64,000 bases of DNA from Candidatus Sodalis pierantonius str. SOPE (lineage in GTDB: Bacteria > Pseudomonadota > Gammaproteobacteria > Enterobacterales > Enterobacteriaceae), in contig NZ_CP006568.1 in assembly GCF_000517405.1 (NCBI RefSeq), forward strand, positions 1,612,001 through 1,676,000, in the 5' to 3' direction. Below, piece after piece: positions 27,964-38,280 of this stretch. The position numbers and the translations under genes are program-made. The notes below the pieces were generated by a model. It did not search any database. It was not told where the DNA came from and saw only the letters and a program-made list of their open reading frames with translations. The first letter of the stretch is position 1, and each line of letters opens with the position of its first letter.

Positions 27964-29213
27964 CTAGAGCGTGTCCGTGGCCCCTTCGTTGAACGTCGCC
28001 TCTTTATCCAACCGCTGGCGCCGCCGTAAACCGGGGAACCACGCCATCCATAATCCCACCACCAGCAGAGTACCGATGCCCCCCAGCGCGGCGGCCGGCA
28101 CCGCGCCCAGCCAGGCGGCCAGCATGCCGGATTCAAACTCGCCCAACTGATTGGAAGTATTGATGAAAATCGAGTTGACCGTGTTCACCCGGCCACACAT
28201 ATCGTCCGGGGTATCCAGTTGTACCAGCGCAGCGCGGATCACCATACTGACCATATCAAAAGCGCCCAGAGCAAACAGCGCCAGCAGCGATAGCCAAAGT
28301 ACGGTCGACAGCGCGAAGACCAGCGTCGCGAGCCCAAAACCGGCCACCGCGGCGAACATGATCATGCCGACATGGCGTTCCAGCGAGCGGCGGCTGAGCC
28401 ACAGGCCGACCAACAGCGCGCCCACCGCCGGCGTGGCGCGTAACAAGCCGAGTCCCCAAGGGCCGGTATGCAAAATATCCTTGACGAAAATCGGCAGCAG
28501 CGCGGTCGCGCGCCCAGCAGTACGGCAAACAAATCCAGCGAGATAACCCCCAGCACATCGGGCCGCGCGCGGATGAATTTAATTCCTGCAAACAGCGTAG
28601 CAAAGCTGGCCGGTACCCGGCGCGGCGGCGCCTGCTCGTAGCGTAATTGCGCCACCATCATCACCGCCAGCAGATACAGCAACCCGGCCGCGGCATAGAC
28701 CGTCGCCTGGCCCGCCACATACAAGAACCCGCCCAAAGCCGGCCCCACCATCATGGCGGCTTCGCCGGCGGCAGCGTTGGCCGCCATGGCGCGGGTGAGG
28801 ATCGGCGCCGGCAGCATGGATTGCAGCGCCGGCGTTTCCATGGCACGCACGGTGGAGATGATAAACACCAGTCCCAGAATAACCCACTCATCGGCGCGAT
28901 GGAGAAAGGTGAGCACCGCCAGCAGAAGGATGGCAACCCACTCGACCAGCTGGCCGAACAGCACAATACGCCGGCGATCGTATTGGTCGGCGACATGCCC
29001 GGCGTACAGCGCCACCGCCACCGAGGGCAGAAACTGCGCCAGGCCGATAAGGCCGAGGTCTAGCGCGCGGCCGGTCAAAGAATATATCTGCCAGCTCACC
29101 ACGATGGAAAGCATCTGGAAACCGAAGCTGGAACAGGTGCGCGCCAGCCAGAAGGCGACAAAAGAACTGTGACGGAATAACGAATCCGAATTGCCGGAAG
29201 CGGTGGAAGACAT
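27964..29213 (-). pseudogene. MFS exporter (MFS_3/EntS-like), frameshifted
   Basis: From ATG 29213: HSSFVAFWLARTCSSFGFQM, GHVADQYDRRRIVLFGQLVE, STVRAMETPALQSMLP and NAAAGEAAMMVGPALGGFL are typical of the EntS/MFS_3 exporter family. A one-base loss near 28507 (LLGARPRCC instead of LLGAATALLPIF) breaks the frame. The rest continues as FVKDILHTGPWGLG... DMCGRVNTVNSIFINTSNQL to 27964. EntS-like proteins export siderophores, and the divergent metal-type ABC operon beside it supports a metallophore role. It appears broken by a single lesion. Confidence 0.85.
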
Positions 29214-29279
29214 GACACATCCCGATGAATAAAGCCATCATGCGGCCCGCGGATCGCCCCGCCCCCTGCCGCAATTTTA

Positions 29280-29745
29280 GCTAAATCTTAACGTAATTCG
29301 CCGGCGAATGTTACCAACATGTTAACCTTTAATTATCTTCATCCATTGCCTATTGCTTACAAAACGTTTCAGCCATCGGCCGCCGCTCGCGGCTATCTCA
29401 AACTTTGCTGGCTCGCGATCCGCGCCAGGACAAAACGCGAGACAAGACGCCGAGACAAAACATAGTGCCTGATGATCACTCGCCATTCGGCACAAAAAAC
29501 GGATCAATAAGCAGCGTAACGACCTGTCGTCAAGCAACGCGGCGCCCAGCATCGGGCTTGACATGGCAGGCGCGACAGCGTCTGGCTCTACCTGAGGTAC
29601 GCCGTCAAATTCAGCCCTGCGCGGCGGCGCCCGGCTCAGCCCTATGGGGCGCCATAATAGCCAGCCCGCTACGGCGTTTAGGATATGACGCGCAGGCCAA
29701 CACCAGGAGGGCGGCAAAAATTGCTGGCCACAATGCATACATAAT
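29280..29745. other. Intergenic region between MFS exporter and ABC operon
   Basis: About 465 bp with no convincing gene. Frames present in both directions have no ribosome site or family text. The right end leads into the Zur-like palindrome and the ABC operon. Confidence 0.5.
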
Positions 29746-29768
29746 AATATGTTATAACATAACATTCA
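29746..29768 (+). promoter_or_regulatory. Zur-like operator upstream of metal-type ABC operon
   Basis: The core TGTTATAACATAACA (29750-29764) differs at one place from TGTTATA-N-TATAACA, the inner part of the gamma-proteobacterial Zur consensus as I remember it. About 17 of 22 defined positions of the longer 23-bp site match. It lies 20 bp before the ATPase start. It suggests zinc-dependent repression. This is prediction from a recalled consensus. Confidence 0.5.
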
Positions 29769-29787
29769 CGATTTTTCGTTTCTTATT

Positions 29788-30480
29788 ATGACGCTCTTAT
29801 TTCCCCCCTTTCTGCTAGAGCTGCACTCGCTCAAGGTTGACGGCAGCGCACGCCGGCCGCTTTTAAGCGATATCTCCTTTACCCTCGCCGCCGGGGAACG
29901 GCTGGCGGTGATCGGTCCTAATGGCTGCGGTAAATCGACCTTACTCAAAACCCTGGTCGGGGAGCGGCGGAGCGCCGGCGGCGAAATTCGGTTGGCGGGC
30001 CAGCTCCTATCGGCAATCAGCCGCCACCAGCGGGCGCAGCGCATTGCGTATCTTGCCCAGCACGATGAGGCGGATCCGGGGTTACGCCTTGAGGACTACG
30101 TCGCCCTCGGTCGCCTGCCGCACCACGCGCGCATCGGGACGCTTTCCGGCGGCGAACGTCAGAGAGCCGCGCTGGCCCGCGCGCTGGCGCAAACGCCGCA
30201 GCTGTTGTTGCTGGATGAACCGACGAATCATCTGGATCCGCTCGCCCGAGCGCGCTTATTGATGCTGGTGCGGCAAAAAGGCATCGCCACCATCGCCGTG
30301 TTGCATGATTTGCCGCTGGTGGATCCCTTTGCCGATCGGGTGCTGGTGCTGCGGGAAGGCCAAACGGTCATTTGCGCGCCGCCTATCATGATGGCGACCT
30401 TTGGATTGGAAAGCTACACCCTTCCCCATCCCCAGACCGGGCTACCGGTCCGCTTTTTTGCCGCGCCGTCCGGCGCCTGA
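29788..30480 (+). CDS. FecE-type ABC transporter ATP-binding protein, shortened
   Basis: A 230-aa ATPase of the iron-siderophore/cobalamin class: Walker A GPNGCGKSTLLK, Q-loop IAYLAQHDEA, signature LSGGERQRAALARAL, Walker B LLLLDEPTNHLD, switch His in IAVLHDLPL. Family members are ~255-265 aa. The sequence runs straight from YVALGRLPHHA to RIGTLSGGE, where about 30 residues of the helical subdomain normally intervene, so an in-frame deletion is likely and function is uncertain. There is no clear Shine-Dalgarno before the ATG. It is the first gene of an operon with the binding protein and permease. Confidence 0.8.
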   Translation: MTLLFPPFLLELHSLKVDGSARRPLLSDISFTLAAGERLAVIGPNGCGKSTLLKTLVGERRSAGGEIRLAGQLLSAISRHQRAQRIAYLAQHDEADPGLRLEDYVALGRLPHHARIGTLSGGERQRAALARALAQTPQLLLLDEPTNHLDPLARARLLMLVRQKGIATIAVLHDLPLVDPFADRVLVLREGQTVICAPPIMMATFGLESYTLPHPQTGLPVRFFAAPSGA

Positions 30481-30501
30481 TTCCGCTAACAGGAAACCTG
30501 T

Positions 30502-31197
30502 ATGAATACCGTATTGAGCATCGCTACTGTTCTCGTTGCTCTGCTGCCCGCCGCCGCGCTGGCCTCCGGCTTTCCGGTCACCGTGACCAGCTGCGGCCAT
30601 CCTCTCACTTTTGACCACGCCCCCAAACGGGCGGTCATTAACGATGTGAACATGGCTGAAATGGCGTTCGTGCTGCGGCTGCAGCCGGCCATTGTCGGTC
30701 TCACCGGTTGGTATAAAACCACGCCGGCTTTTCAGGCGCTGCGCGGGGCGATCCCCGAGTTGGCACCTAAATATCCCGCGCTGGAAAACCTGCTGGCGGT
30801 GCATCCCGACTTCTTCTTCGCCGGCTGGAATTACGGCATGAAAGTGGGCGGTGATGTGACCCCGGCGACGCTGGCCCGCTACGGTATCAAGACGCTGGTG
30901 CTGAGTGAAAGCTGCATACACGTCGACGGCCAACAGCCGCACGCCAGCATGGCGTTGCTTTATCGCGATATCCTGACGCTCGGCAGCATTTTCGGTAAAC
31001 GGGAACTGGCGCAGCAGAAGGTCAGCGCGGCCACGCTACGCCGCTTTCTTGAATCCCATCCCCTTATGCGTCTTACCCCCGCGGTACGGCAGCACCGTTA
31101 TCTGGCGCTGCCGTACCAGGCGTTAACGCCGGGACCGGCCAATATCGACGCGGTGCGCGCGCTGGCGCGTGCGCTGTATCCGGACGCATTTCAATGA
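30502..31197 (+). CDS. Metal/metallophore ABC substrate-binding protein, shortened
   Basis: The N-terminal signal peptide (SIATVLVALLPAAALASG) targets it to the periplasm. PVTVTSCGHPLTFDHAPKRA is the usual start of FecB/BtuF-like class III binding proteins. At 231 aa it is much shorter than the ~310-330 expected. The text passes from KRELAQQKVSA to ATLRRFLESHPLMRLTPA, so I infer an in-frame loss of ~80 residues from the middle and C-lobe. It probably no longer binds ligand. AGGAAA lies upstream of the ATG. The stop TGA overlaps an ATG at 31194 that was probably the old permease start. Confidence 0.75.
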   Translation: MNTVLSIATVLVALLPAAALASGFPVTVTSCGHPLTFDHAPKRAVINDVNMAEMAFVLRLQPAIVGLTGWYKTTPAFQALRGAIPELAPKYPALENLLAVHPDFFFAGWNYGMKVGGDVTPATLARYGIKTLVLSESCIHVDGQQPHASMALLYRDILTLGSIFGKRELAQQKVSAATLRRFLESHPLMRLTPAVRQHRYLALPYQALTPGPANIDAVRALARALYPDAFQ

Positions 31198-31207
31198 TCA
31201 CCTCTCA

Positions 31208-32167
31208 ATGATCACCTCCCGCCTGGGCTATGCCGTGCTGCTCTGCCTGATGGCGTTGCTGGTGGCCGGGCTGATGATAGCGGGCATCATCGCCGGCACG
31301 GTAACGCTTCCGGTACAGCAGGTGATGGCCGCCCTCACCGGGCGGGAAGCCTGGGTGCCGGAAATGGTCGCGCGTATCGTCATCGATCTGCGTCTGCCGC
31401 GTAGCGTACTGGCCGCCGGCGCCGGGTTGGCGATGGTGGGTGCCTATTTGCAGACCGCAACCCGCAACGCGCTGGCGGACCCTTTTTTATTCGGTCTCTC
31501 TTCCGGCGCCTCGGCGGGCGCGGTGCTCATCATCACCCGTTTAGGCGACAGCCTGGGTCAGTGGTCGCTGCCCCTCGCGGTGTTCGCCGGCGGGATTACG
31601 TCGGCCTTGGCGGTCATCTGCGGCCTAGCTATCTCGTTTTTGTTCGGCTCATTCACCCATTATTTGGTGTTTTCCGGCGATCAGCGTGCCGCCGGCGCGT
31701 TGCTGTTCTGGACGCTGGGAGGGCTGGGGCTGGCCCGATGGGATAATCTGCCGTTCACCCTGCTGCCGTTGGTCATGCTATTTGGTCTGCTTAATCTGCG
31801 CTGGCGTTCGCTGGACGCCTTACTGGCCGGCGAAACCATGGCGCTGTCGCTGGGCGTAGCGGTCATACGGCTACGGATGGAAATCTTCTTGGTTTGCGCG
31901 CTGGCCACGTCCCTACTGGTGGCGCTCACCGGCGTAATCGGTTTTGTGGGGCTGATGATCCCCCACCTGGCCAGGCCATTATGCGGGATTCGCCACCGGC
32001 GCGTGCTGCCCCTGTGCGCGCTGCTGGGGGCCGCCTTGCTGTGCGGCGGCGATCTGCTCAGCCGGCTGCTGATAGCGCCCCAGGAGCTGCCCATCGGCAT
32101 TATCACCGCCGGCCTGGGCGGCTTTTTCGTGCTGAGCCTGTTATTGCGCGGGCATCGACCCGGCTAG
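31208..32167 (+). CDS. FecCD-family ABC transporter permease
   Basis: A 319-aa permease with about nine to ten membrane helices. FecCD marks are RLPRSVLAAGAGLAMVGAYL, NALADPFLFGLSSGASAGAV, FWTLGGLGLARW and VGLMIPHLARPLCGIRHRR. It would form the channel for an iron-, zinc- or metallophore complex with the two genes upstream. A 14-bp duplication (ATGATCACCTCTCA then ATGATCACCTCCC) gives two ATG codons. The first (31194) overlaps the upstream stop but ends after five codons, so the second (31208) must now be used. Otherwise it appears whole. Confidence 0.88.
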   Translation: MITSRLGYAVLLCLMALLVAGLMIAGIIAGTVTLPVQQVMAALTGREAWVPEMVARIVIDLRLPRSVLAAGAGLAMVGAYLQTATRNALADPFLFGLSSGASAGAVLIITRLGDSLGQWSLPLAVFAGGITSALAVICGLAISFLFGSFTHYLVFSGDQRAAGALLFWTLGGLGLARWDNLPFTLLPLVMLFGLLNLRWRSLDALLAGETMALSLGVAVIRLRMEIFLVCALATSLLVALTGVIGFVGLMIPHLARPLCGIRHRRVLPLCALLGAALLCGGDLLSRLLIAPQELPIGIITAGLGGFFVLSLLLRGHRPG

Positions 32168-32296
32168 CGCGGACGCACAACCGCTGCGCCCAACTGAAAC
32201 CCCGTGCCGTTTGGTCTAAAAAGGTTTTGCATATTAACATAAAGACAATCATCATTATTTAAGTATTCGGCCACTTCTCACAACGCTGGGACTATC

Positions 32297-33571
32297 TTGC
32301 AAAACATCAAAGACTCTGTGCTGCACGCCATCCAGCGTACGCCCTGGTATGCCAAACGGCGTTCCTATCGGGTGCTGTTCTGGCGTGAAATCATCCCGCT
32401 GGCGGTACCGATTTTTTTCGAGAACCTGTGCGTGCTGCTAATGGGGGTATTGAGTACCTTTCTGGTCAGTTGGCTAGGCAAAGAGGCGATGGCCGGCGTC
32501 GGGCTGGCGGACAGTTTCAACATGGTGATCATCGTCTTTTTCGCCGCGGTGGATCTGGGGACCACGGTGGTGGTGGCCTTTAGTCTGGGCAAGCGCAATC
32601 CAGAGCGCGCCAGTCGCTCGCGCTCATGACCGTGCTGTCGGTGCTGATGGCGATAGTCATTCAGTTCTACGGCCACCACATTATCAATGTCATCGCCGGA
32701 AACGCCACACCGGAAGTCAAGGCGCTGGCCCTGAGCTATCTGCACATTAGCGTCTGGAGCTACCCCGCCGCCGCGATTGCGCTTATCGGCAGCGGTTATC
32801 TACGTGCTCATGACGGGCTTTAATCCGGCGCTCAAAATTTCTTTAAAGAGTTACTTCAGCCGTCTGAACACTAACATCCTGATGGAAGTGCTGGGCATTG
32901 GCATCCCCGCCAGTATCGAGTCGGTCTTGTTCAACGGCGGCAAGCTGCTGACCCAGGTATTTGTGGCGGGGATGGGAACCAATGTGATTGCCGGCAACTT
33001 TATTGCCTTTTCCATCGTCTCGCTGATTAATCTGCCCGGTAACGCGCTCGGTTCGGCATCGACCATTATTGTCGGCACCCGGCTCGGTAAACGCCAAATC
33101 AGCCAGGCGGAGCGCCAGTTGAAACATATTTTCTGGCTCTCCACGCTGGGATTGTGCGCGTTGGCGCTGCTGTCGGCGCCGTTCGCCGGCCTGCTCGCCG
33201 CGTTCTACACCAACGAGGCGGACGTTATTTCGGTGGTGAAAATGCTGGTGTGGCTCAATGCGGCGTTCATGCCGCTTTGGGCGGCTTCATGGGTCTTGCC
33301 CGCCGGGTTGAAGGGCGCGCGCGATGCGCGTTTCACTATGTGGGTCTCGCTGCTGGGAATGTGGGGCTGCCGTATTGTCCCCGGCTACGCGCTGGGCATC
33401 ATGTTGGGCATGGGCGTGGCCGGTATCTGGCTCGGCATGTTCCTTGATTGGCTGGTTCGCGGCCTGCTGTTCTATTGGCGGCTCACCAGCGGCCGCTGGC
33501 TGAAAAAGCACCCCCGGATCCGGCCGACGCCCGACGAGAGCGCCGCGGTACCGCCCGCACGGCGGGCATAG
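32297..33571 (+). pseudogene. MATE-family efflux protein, frameshifted
   Basis: The first frame (REIIPLAVPIFFENLCVLLM, VSWLGKEAMAGVGLADSFN) is a MATE N-terminus. It shifts near 32620 into VLSVLMAIVIQFYGHHIINV, which stops after GSGYLRAHDGL. It resumes as VLMTGFNPALKISLKSYFSR near 32800, after an apparent loss of ~45 residues, then LNTNILMEVLGIGIPASIES to 33571. Two frameshifts with a deletion inactivate it. It is the last plus-strand gene after the ABC operon, 130 bp downstream. Confidence 0.85.
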
Positions 33572-33627
33572 CGCCGCTAAGCGCTATCTGGCCGCCGTGC
33601 GGGGGTCGTTACGTATAGCGCCCCACG

Positions 33628-34266
33628 TCAGCGCATCGCCAGGTAGGCGGTATTCACTTTCCATAGATAGCGCGGCGCCTGCGGCGCGGGGTGCTTGCGC
33701 TGCACATGCTGGTAGAATTGCTGCGGCGTCATGGCATTAATCTGCGCAACGGCAGCGTCGCGGTTGGCGGAAAAGGTGCGCAGCAGGGCGCCGGCGCCAT
33801 TGACATACGCCACCGTCAGCGCATAGCGCCGGGTTTCCGGGTTGCTAATGCCCGCCAGCTGTTTCTGCAACAAGGATAAATAGGCGGTACCGAGGTCAAT
33901 ATTGGTGGCGGCGTCCTTAAGTTCATGGGTACTGGGCTGACCGTGGCGCCCTTTCAGCCGATAGGCATCGCGTCCCGCGGTGGACGCCTTGAGCTGCATG
34001 AGCCCGATGGCGTTGGATTTACTGACTACCGACGGATTGTAACCGGACTCCACCTGAATAATGGCTTTCACCAGCGTTTCATCGACACCATAAATGCTGG
34101 CGGAATCGTGAATGTAATCGCTGTATAACCCCGCGGGCTACGTTACCGGCATCAGCAGTTTTGAGCCAGGATGGGTGGTCAACGCCTGCCTGGGTGGCTC
34201 TGGACTTTGCCGAGCGCAGCCGGTCAGCAGCAGAGCGACAATGAGACCAATAGAATATCGTTTCAC
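33628..34266 (-). pseudogene. emtA: Membrane-bound lytic transglycosylase EmtA (MltE) with a stop codon
   Basis: A GTG start at 34266 (GAGAGG upstream) begins a lipoprotein signal with lipobox LLLTGC (residues ~11-16). An in-frame TAG at 34138-34140 follows SKLLMPVT. The same frame then gives the full SLT domain: AIIQVESGYNP with catalytic Glu, VVSKSNAIGLMQLKASTAGR, YALTVAYVNGAGALLRTFSA and HPAPQAPRYLWKV, all close to E. coli MltE. The product would be an endo-acting peptidoglycan lyase of the outer membrane. The nonsense change is the only visible defect. IS21 copy B lies 41 bp upstream. Confidence 0.88.
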
Positions 34267-34429
34267 CGTTCCTCTCTTGGTAGGATTGCACCTGCTGGCC
34301 TGACGGGTGCTGGTTCCGGTCACATCCGATCACTGATTCCGGTCGCCCGATCAGCGATTCCGATTCTGTCCGATCGCTCATCTTCTATTCCGCCATACTC
34401 TGGAGACTTTTAGCTTCCGGGGGCATGGC

Positions 34430-35980
34430 ATGGCACGTAAAAAGAAGAAAGCGAGAACGGAAATGTGCATCTATATTAATGTATTACGTATGAAATTCGA
34501 GCAGCGTCGCTCGAATCGCACTATCGCAGCAGCGCTCGGCATAGGCTGTACTACCGTGCACGATATCCTCGGCCGATTCACGGTAGCTAACCTGGTCTGG
34601 CCATTGCCGGCGGAACTGTCCCCCGTCGACCTCGACCGCCTGCTCTATCCCGGCAAATCCGGAAAAGTTATCAATACCTTACCCAGCTGGCTTGATATCG
34701 ATACCGAGTTAAGCCGCAAGGGCATGACCAAGCAGCTGCTCTGGATGGAATATCAGTCCGCCGTGGGCGGTGATGCCCTCGGTTACTCACAGTTTTGTGC
34801 ACTGTTCCGTGACTGGAAAAAGAAGCAGCGGCGTTCTATGCGCATGGAGCACAAGGCTGGCGAAAAGCTTTTCATCGACTTCTGTGGCCCCACCGTACCT
34901 ATCGTCAACCCTGCGACCGGTAGCGTACGCCAGGTCGCTATCTTCGTCGCTGCCATGGGCGTGTCAGGCTATGCGTATATCGAAGCCTGCGAAGGCCAGG
35001 ACATGGCATCGTGGCTCAACGCCAATAGCCGCTGTCTGCACTTCATGGGTGGGGTTCCGGAGCTGATGATACCTGATAATCTGCGCAGCGCTGTCAGCAC
35101 CCCTGACCGCTATGAGCCGGTCATAAACCAGAGCTACCAGGCGCTGGCAAATCACTATGAGACAGTGGTGCTACCGGCGCGCCCGAGAAAACCGAAAGAC
35201 AAGGCGAAGGCAGAATCAACTGTGCAGCTGGTAGAACGCTGGGTTTTGGCCCGGTTGCGTAAACGTAGGTTCTACTCGCTGGCCGAACTCAACCAGGTGA
35301 TACGAGAACTCAATCATGAGTTGAATTTGCGCCCGATGCGTCATTACGGCGGACAAAGTCGCCTTGAACGCTTCGAGCAGCTGGACAAACCGGCTCTTGG
35401 GCCTCTACCGCCCACACAATGAGAATACAGTGAGTATCTCGTTGCCCGAGTGGGACCTGATTACCACATAGACTACGGCAAAAACTGGTACTCGGTGCCG
35501 CATCCGCTGGTTGGCGAGCGCGTTGACGTCATCGCCACCCAACGGCTGGTGCAAATCCACCATAAGGGCGTCTGCGTGGCTACGCACCCTCGCAGCGATA
35601 ACGCCTATAGGCACACGACTCAGGCGGCGCACATGCCGGCTAACCATAAGGGGCAGAGTCAGTGGACGCCGGAAAGGCTGTGCAGTTGGGCGCTGTCGGT
35701 GGGTGTGTGCACACTGAAAGTGGTCGAGTCCATCCAAAAGAGCAAAGCCCATCCGGAGCAGGCTTACCGCTCCGTGCTGGGGCTACTCAATCTGCAACGG
35801 CGCTATGAGACGACGCGACTGGAGAAGGCCTGCGCGCTGGCGTTGGAGAAAGGGTGCATTAACCGCTCTTTCATAGCCAACGTATTGAAACACGGTCGTG
35901 AAAGTGAGGTCACCCAGGACGGAGCCGGCGTATCAATGCTGGTTCACGAAAACCTCCGAGGTCCGGACAGTTATCACTAA
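34430..35980 (+). pseudogene. istA: IstA, copy B, with in-frame stop
   Basis: This copy is almost identical to istA copy A. A single G-to-A change turns the Trp codon of PPTQWEYSEY into TGA at 35420-35422, after residue 330. The rest of the frame (RVGPDYHIDYGKNWYSVPHP to the end) is open to 35980. The catalytic Asp, Asp and Glu lie upstream of the stop, but the C-terminal domain is lost, so the protein is probably inactive. Confidence 0.93.
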
Positions 35981-35991
35981 GGAGAATAAAT

Positions 35992-36741
35992 ATGGATACA
36001 CTGTTAATGGCTCTGCGAGAGCTGAAGTTGTCGGCAATGGTCCAGGCGTTGGAGACGCAACGCGAACTCCCGGGGAGTTATGGGGAGCTGGGGTTCGAGG
36101 AGCGGTTGTCGCTGATGGTAGAAGCGGAAAATTTGCATAGAAAAAACAACTACATATGCCGTCTGCGACGGCAATCGCAAATGCGCTTGCAGGCAAAACC
36201 GGAAGATATCCGCTATATCCCTAGCCGAGGAGTGACACCGGAACAGATGCGAGATCTGCTAGGGGGACAATATCTGAAATATCAGAAAAGCATACTCATC
36301 ACGGGGCCAACAGGTACGGGCAAAACCTGGCTCAGTTGTGCGCTTGGTGCGCAGGCATGCCGGCAGCAATATAGCGTGCGTTACTGGCGAGTGGGTCGGT
36401 TGCTGGCCCATCTTCACCAGTGTCAGGTAGACGGGACCTATCTAAAACAGCTTAAGCAGTTAGAAAAAATAGAGTTACTGATCTTGGACGACGTGGGCCT
36501 AGAATCAATAAGTCCGATGCAGGCAACGATGCTGTTGGAGGTGATGGAAGATCGCTACGACAAAAGCAGCAGCATCCTGATCAGTCAACTGCCGGTGAAA
36601 AAATGGTATGGACTGATAGAAAACCCCACGACAGCTGACGCGTTACTCGATCGGTTAGTACACCCCAGCTATAGACTGGAACTTAAAGGCGAATCACTAC
36701 GCAAAGAGCAAGGAGTAGCCAGCACAGGAAAAATAGACTAA
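35992..36741 (+). CDS. istB: IS21 helper ATPase IstB, copy B
   Basis: An uninterrupted 249-aa AAA+ protein. Walker A is TGPTGTGKTW and Walker B is the intact LLILDDVGLES, unlike copy A, which has Asn at the first Asp. It is the only full IstB in the window with an intact ATPase site. It lies 11 bp after the istA frame and could supply IstB in trans. Confidence 0.94.
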   Translation: MDTLLMALRELKLSAMVQALETQRELPGSYGELGFEERLSLMVEAENLHRKNNYICRLRRQSQMRLQAKPEDIRYIPSRGVTPEQMRDLLGGQYLKYQKSILITGPTGTGKTWLSCALGAQACRQQYSVRYWRVGRLLAHLHQCQVDGTYLKQLKQLEKIELLILDDVGLESISPMQATMLLEVMEDRYDKSSSILISQLPVKKWYGLIENPTTADALLDRLVHPSYRLELKGESLRKEQGVASTGKID

Positions 36742-36942
36742 ACCCGAGTCAGAAGATGAGCGAACACGTGAACGAATATCACTGGAATGGGTGATCGGAA
36801 AATATGACCCTGTACACGATTCTGTGTAAATGCCTTTTCTCAGAAGTGACCGTCCAGGCGGTCAACCGAAGAGCCTGTTTAGAAATTTGTGTATTTGCCT
36901 GATTTTGATATGTTCAATCCAACATCAAAAACAGGTTAATTT

Positions 36943-38280
36943 ATGGACGAAAAACAGTTGCAGGCTCTGGCTAACGAACTGGCCAAAAATCTCAAAACCC
37001 CTGAAGATCTCAGTCACTTCGATCAGCTGCTGAAAAAAATTAGCGTCGAAGCAGCTCTCAATGCCGAAATGACCCATCACCTCGGCTACGATAAAAATCA
37101 GCCTAAACCGGGGACCAACGCCCGCAACGGCTATTCCACAAAAACCGTTACCACTGGCGATGGCCCGCTGGCGCTGCGTACTCCGCGCGATCGTGACGGT
37201 TCCTTTGAACCGCAACTGGTGAAGAAGAACCAGACCCGGATTACCGGGATGGATAACCAGATTTTATCGTTGTACGCCAAAGGGATGACCACCCGCGAGA
37301 TCGCCGCCGCGTTCAAAGAGCTGTATGACGCCGATGTCTCGCCGGCGCTGGTCTCAAAGGTCACCGATGCGGTCATGGAGCAGGTTGTCGAATGGCAAAA
37401 CCGGCCTCTGGATGCAGTCTATCCCATTGTTTATCTTGACTGTATCGTTCTAAAAGTCCGGCAGGATAGCCGCATCATCAACAAATCTGTGTTCCTGGCG
37501 CTGGGCATCAACATCGAAGGCCAGAAAGAGTTGCTAGGTATGTGGCTGGCCGAAAATGAAGGCGCAAAGTTCTGGCTGAACGTGCTGACAGAGCTGAAAA
37601 ACCGCGGCCTGAACGATATCCTTATCGCCTGCGTAGACGGGCTGAAAGGTTTCCCTGACGCTATTAACGCGGTGTATCCGGAGGCGCGGCTCCAGCTGTG
37701 TATCGTGCATATGGTGCGCAACAGCCTGCGGTTCGTCTCCTGGAAGGACTACAAGGCCGTCACCCGCGACCTGAAAGCTATCTATCAGGCCCCTACGGAA
37801 GAAGCCGGCTTGCAGGCGCTGGAAGCGTTCTCCAGTGCCTGGGACATCCGCTACCCGCAAATAAGTCGAAGCTGGCAGGCAAACTGGGCCAATCTGACCA
37901 CATTCTTTGCCTACCCAACGGACATCCGCAAGGTGATCTACACGACCAACGCCATCGAGTCGTTAAACAGCGTGATCCGGCATGCCATCAAAAAGCGCAA
38001 GGTGTTCCCGACCGACGACGCAGTGAAAAAGGTGGTGTGGCTGGCGATACAGGCGGCCTCACAGAAATGGACAATGCCTTTGAGGGACTGGCGCATGGCA
38101 ATGAGCCGCTTTATTAGGAGCCTGTTTAGAAATTTGTGTATTTGCCTGATTTTGATATGTTCAATCCAACATCAAAAACAGGTTAATTTATGGACGAAAA
38201 ACAGTTGCAGGCTCTGGCTAACGAACTGGCCAAAAATCTCAAAACCCCTGAAGATCTCAGTTACTTCGATCGGCTGCTGA
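36943..38280 (+). pseudogene. IS256 transposase lacking its native C-terminus
   Basis: The transposase is normal through MAMSRFI with its D, D and E residues (VYLDCIVLKV, ACVDGLKGF, NAIESLNSVIR). The element is then cut at 38116, 11 codons before the usual end. The frame runs on into the terminal sequence of the next copy and adds ~55 foreign residues (RSLFRNLCICLILICS...), giving 445 aa instead of 402. This copy has no right end of its own. Confidence 0.88.

Larger units (their letters stand above)
34308..36805 (+). mobile_element. IS21-family element, copy B (istB-side end missing)
   Basis: It starts TGCTGGTTCCGGTCAC at 34308 with three 23-bp units (34308-34375), contains istA and istB on the plus strand, and stops at 36805 where an IS256 end begins. 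The remainder of its right end does not reappear after the IS256 nest at 39537, so it was lost by a deletion or recombination. The left flank reads TGACGGG. Confidence 0.9.

Noticed and set aside
29322..29765. 147-codon minus-strand frame upstream of the ABC operon
   Set aside because: No ribosome site, no family text, overlaps the Zur-like operator and shows the composition of non-coding DNA.
36943..38280. 445-aa transposase as a novel fusion protein
   Set aside because: The extra C-terminus is only read-through into the end of the next IS256 copy, not a new domain.
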